Shown in pieces: positions 61,389 to 64,000 of a DNA stretch of 64,000 bases (position 1 is the stretch's first letter; the number at the start of each line of letters is the position of its first letter). The position numbers and the translations under genes were made by a program. Where the stretch lies: assembly GCA_963731615.1 (NCBI GenBank), contig CAVSWD010000005.1:256237-320236 (forward strand). Direction: 5' to 3'. The notes beneath the pieces were generated by a model. The model was not told where the DNA came from. It worked only from the letters and a program-made list of their open reading frames with translations, and made no database searches. The stretch comes from Gaiellasilicea sp963731615 (GTDB lineage: Bacteria; Actinomycetota; Thermoleophilia; Gaiellales; Gaiellaceae).

Positions 61389-62030
61389 AGTGGCTCGCTC
61401 GGTGACGGATTCGCGCCTCTGGCACGTGAGCTGCAAGCGAGGCAAGGACGCAGGGAGCGTTCATGCCTGAAGGCATGGACGCGACTGAGGACGCGGCATC
61501 GCGCCGCAGATCGCGTGCCAGGGCCATTGTCGCCGAGGGCCACGGAGTCCGAGCGGTACGCCGGAATCGGCGTGTCGTAGAGGTCGCGGTCGGCCACCGG
61601 CACGGTTTTCATCGGCTCGGCGAGCAGCATGTCCTTCGTGTAGATCAGGTCGTCGCGCGAGTACTCGGAGAGCTCGTACTCGTTCCCGAGCGTGATCGCG
61701 TCGAACGGGCAGGCGAGCTCGCAGTAGCCGCAGAAGATGCAGCGGCTCATGTTGATCTCGTAGATGCGCGCGTAGCGCTCGCCGGCGGAGACACGGTTGC
61801 CCGGCGTGTTCTCGGCCGGGACGACCCGGATGCAGTCGGCCGGGCAGGCGGCAGCGCAGAGCGAGCAACCGACACACTTCTCGAGCCCGTTCTCGTGCAG
61901 GTGCAGCTTGTGGCGGCCGCGGAAACGCGGGTAGACCGGCCGCTTGAACTCCGGGTACTGCTGCGTGATCGGCTTGTTGAAGATCTGCCGGAAGGTGACG
62001 CCGAAACCCTTGGCGGTTCCCGAGCGGCAT
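61364..62030 (-). CDS. nuoI: NADH-quinone oxidoreductase subunit I (Fe-S), frame broken at the start and extended at the end
   Basis: Two 4Fe-4S motifs are intact: 'CVGCSLCAAACPADC' and 'CIFCGYCELACPFDAI'. 'GFGVTFRQIFNKPITQQYPEFKRPVYPRFRGRHKLHLHENGLEKC' precedes them. ATG 62028-62030 overlaps the nuoH TAA (TAATG), but one extra G in the run at 62019-62021 must be removed to join it to the body. After 'YRSDSVALGDNG', where the family normally ends, the frame runs about 45 more codons through the long-hairpin element to a TGA at 61364, inside nuoJ. Carries electrons from NuoG towards quinone. Confidence 0.88.
61391..61542. repeat. Long-hairpin interspersed element, copy 2 (nuoJ-nuoI junction)
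   Basis: Inverted repeat of about 75 bp per arm: TGGCTCGCTCGGTGAC (61391) against the complement of GTCGCCGAGGGCCA (to 61542), TGGCACGTGAGCTGC against the complement of GCAGATCGCGTGCCA, and a centre CGTTCATGCC-TGAA-GGCATGGACG (61458-61481). The flanking blocks GAGGCAAGGACGCAGGGAG (61439-61457) and GACTGAGGACGCGGC match copy 1 at 44790 and 44834 closely, although the outer arms differ. It supplies the last codons of the nuoI frame. Confidence 0.68.
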
Positions 62031-63017
62031 TAGAGCCACACGACCAGGACTCGCGGTCACAACGGCGTTGATCGTCGCCACGGGCAGCAGCACCTTCCAG
62101 CCGAAGCGCATCAACTGGTCGTAGCGGAGGCGCGGCAGCGTCGTCCGCATCCAGATGAAGACGAAGATCAGCACCATCAGCTTGAGCACGAACCAGAGCG
62201 GAGCGAGCCCCTCGAGCACCGGGAAGTGCCAGCCGCCGAGGAAGAGCGTCACGGCGAGGCCGGAGAGCGTGATCAGGTTGATGTACTCGCTCATCGTGAA
62301 GAGGCCGAAGCGCATGCCGCCGTACTCGGTGTGGTAGCCGGCGACGAGCTCCTGCTCGGCCTCGGGCAGGTCGAATGGCGCGCGCGCGGTCTCGGCCGTG
62401 CCGGCGAACATGAAGACGACAAAGCCGACGAACTGGGGCACGACGTACCACCACTCGTCCTGCGCGGCGACGATCTGGGTGAGCGAGAGCGTCTGCGCCA
62501 TGATCACGACGCCCAGCACGCTGAGCGCGAGCGAGACTTCGTAGCTGACGAGCTGCGCGCACGTCCGCATCGAGCCGAGCAGGGCGTACTTCGAGTCGGA
62601 GGCCCAGCCGCCGACGATGAAGCCGTAGATTCCGATCGAGCCGATCGCGAAGATGAGGATCAGGGCGATCGGGACGTCGGCGACCTGACCCTCGACATCG
62701 GTGCCGAAGATCACCCAGCCGGGGCCGAACGGGATCACGGAGAACGTCGAGAGCGCCGTGAACGCGGCCACGAACGGTGCCGTGATGTAGAGCACGTCGA
62801 CCGCCGAGCCCGGGAAGAAGCTCTCTTTGCGGATCAGCTTCATCAGGTCGGCGATCGGCTGCAGGAGCCCGAACGGGCCAGCCCGGTTCGGGCCGAAGCG
62901 GAGCTGCATCCGGCCCATCACCTTGCGCTCGGCGAGCGTCAGGTAGGCGAAGGCGCCGAGAACGAGGTTGATGATGATCACGCACTTGATCACGCTGACC
63001 CACCACGGCTCGTTCAC
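62030..63017 (-). CDS. nuoH: NADH-quinone oxidoreductase subunit H, frame broken at the 3' end
   Basis: About 328 residues, eight membrane helices. 'LAERKVMGRMQLRFGPNRAGPFGLLQPIADLMKLIRKE', 'VDVLYITAPFVAAFTALSTFSVIPFGP', 'SYEVSLALSVLGVVIM', 'AETARAPFDLPEAEQELVAGYHTEYGGMRFGLFTMSEYINLI', 'FIWMRTTLPRLRYDQLMRFGWKVLLPVATIN' are the quinone-site blocks. Near the end the extra base at 62051 hides the natural stop; removing it gives '...VVTAVLVVWL' and TAA at 62030-62032. GTG start overlaps the nuoG stop (GTGA). Confidence 0.93.
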
Positions 63018-64000
63018 GCCTTCACCACCTCCACGTCGCGATGGAGGTCGCCCGCATGCTCGTCAGCGATGCGGGCAGTGCCGGCGGCTAGCGCGCGGCT
63101 GAGCCGGGCCCGGAGCTCGACCGACGTGCCGTTCGAGCGGACGCTGACGGGGTCGCCCTCGGTGATCTGACGACGCTCGGCGTCGGCGGCCGCGAGCTCG
63201 ATCACGCGCTCGGGGCGCTGGAAGGCAAGCTCCGGAACGCGTTCGACCGCCGGCCCGGAGAAGAGCGGCCGGTAGCGCTGCAGCGTCAGGGTGCCGAGGA
63301 AGTGCTCTCCCGGCTCGGCGGGAGCCGGCGGGATCGGCGCGACGGGTGCCGGCTCGGGCGGCTCGTAGGCGACGCGCTCGGGCAGCGGCGCGTGCTCGCC
63401 GACGGCGCCGAAGGAGCTGCCGCCGAACGCGAGCTCGGACAGCTCCTCGAACAGGGTCGCGGCGTGCGGCGAGAGCTCGACGTCGAACCGCTCGGCCAGC
63501 TTGGCGATCCACGCGAGCTCGTCGGGCACGGGCGGGATCACGGCACGGCGCAGCCGCTGCACGCGCCCCTCGAGGTTGACGAAGGAGCCGTCGCGCTCGA
63601 GATACGAGGTTCCCGGCAGGACGAGGTCGGCCCAGCCGACCGCGAGGCCCTGGAACATCGTGATCGCGATCACGTGCTCGGCCTGCTCGGCCAGGACGCG
63701 GACCGCCGGATCGGCAGCCGCCTCGTCACCCGACACGACAAGCAGCGAGATCGGCTCCGGATTCGCCTCATCGGCGTCGGCGGCGGCCGCCCACGCATCG
63801 GCGACGCCGCGGCCGTTCGGCGTCGAGGGCAGGTGGTAGGCAGCACAGCCGGACTTGCCGTCGAGCCCGAGCCGGTGGGCCAGCTCGGCGAGTCGAGCGC
63901 CGCCACCGCCGCCGCGTCCCGACCAGATCAGGACGGCGCGGTCGGAGGCGGAGACGCGCTCCTCGAGCCTCTTGCCCAGCTTCGGCTCCGCGAGCTGGGA
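63014..64000 (-). CDS. nuoG: NADH-quinone oxidoreductase subunit G, C-terminal part
   Basis: 328 residues, open at the window edge with no break. 'HVIAITMFQGLAVGWADLVLPGTSYLERDGSFVNLEGRVQRLRRAV' is the molybdopterin-oxidoreductase-type block of NuoG (ADVVLP...E..G...N.EGR.Q), followed by 'WIAKLAERFD', a proline-rich linker and a C-terminal MopB-CT-like domain ('RYRPLFSGPAVERVPELAFQRPE', 'AERRQITEGDPVSVRSNGTSVELRARLSRALAAGTARI'). The N-terminal Fe-S domains lie beyond the edge. Confidence 0.9.
   Translation of the reverse strand, partial: SQLAEPKLGKRLEERVSASDRAVLIWSGRGGGGGARLAELAHRLGLDGKSGCAAYHLPSTPNGRGVADAWAAAADADEANPEPISLLVVSGDEAAADPAVRVLAEQAEHVIAITMFQGLAVGWADLVLPGTSYLERDGSFVNLEGRVQRLRRAVIPPVPDELAWIAKLAERFDVELSPHAATLFEELSELAFGGSSFGAVGEHAPLPERVAYEPPEPAPVAPIPPAPAEPGEHFLGTLTLQRYRPLFSGPAVERVPELAFQRPERVIELAAADAERRQITEGDPVSVRSNGTSVELRARLSRALAAGTARIADEHAGDLHRDVEVVKA

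Noticed and set aside
61461..63017. A fused NuoH-NuoI protein
   Set aside because: The apparent extension past NuoH is read in the wrong frame for NuoI; the Fe-S motifs appear only in another frame and a TAATG junction separates the genes once one base is corrected.

Overview
This 64 kb window is high-GC DNA with actinobacterial-type gene content: an F420-type LLM oxidoreductase, many GTG/TTG starts, 4-bp ATGA/GTGA gene overlaps, DUF3107 and an NDH-1 operon in nuoG-to-nuoN order. It is compatible with a deep-branching actinobacterium (Thermoleophilia-like is my inference; no rRNA or other decisive marker is present). One tRNA (Phe) is seen. There are no CRISPR arrays, phage genes or insertion-sequence transposases.

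Layout. 1-7.3 kb: a 2-oxo-acid dehydrogenase operon (E1 alpha, E1 beta, E2) followed by lipB and lipA, then two tandem related small secreted proteins. 7.3-12.6 kb: a large Asp-box secreted protein, a lipoprotein, fumarase, a PEP mutase/isocitrate lyase-type enzyme and tRNA-Phe. 12.7-26.9 kb: arginase, then what looks like a complete uptake and breakdown module for cyclic ureides or pyrimidines: LLM F420-type oxidoreductase, N-carbamoyl-amino-acid amidohydrolase, an NMT1-type ABC transporter, dihydropyrimidinase, a CoA-acylating semialdehyde dehydrogenase and a class III aminotransferase. 26.8-30.7 kb: MarR/YceI and TetR/cupin regulatory pairs, a flavin reductase, an alpha/beta hydrolase and a peroxiredoxin. 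30.7-40.4 kb: rarA, a divergent tryptophan-dioxygenase-family protein coupled to two methyltransferases, an M20 peptidase, pabB-pabC, a DUF1385 membrane protein, nicotinate phosphoribosyltransferase and a long isochorismatase-fold hydrolase. 40.4-50.6 kb: O-methyltransferase, FtsH-like protease, VOC epimerase, DUF3107, ECF sigma factor, YchF-like GTPase, esterase, EamA transporter, YhaM-like nuclease, DUF1015, IMPase-like phosphatase and Mrp. 50.6-55.8 kb: a mixed region with several broken genes. 55.8-64 kb: NDH-1 genes nuoN, M, L, K, J, I, H and the 3' part of nuoG, all on the minus strand.

Two properties cut across the annotation. First, at least 18 single-base frame breaks interrupt otherwise recognisable genes, including ones unlikely to be dispensable (E2, lipB, nuoH, nuoI, nuoM), with dense clusters at 3.2-6.7 kb and 52.3-53.8 kb. 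Indel errors in the assembly are the simplest explanation for most; a few genes with many breaks may be true pseudogenes. Second, there are two families of interspersed palindromic elements: a roughly 75-bp two-hairpin element in three copies (12.47, 42.50 and 46.70 kb) and a roughly 150-165-bp long-hairpin element in two copies (44.74 and 61.39 kb). Both sit at gene ends, and two copies are read through to supply the C-termini of an FtsH-like protease and NuoI.
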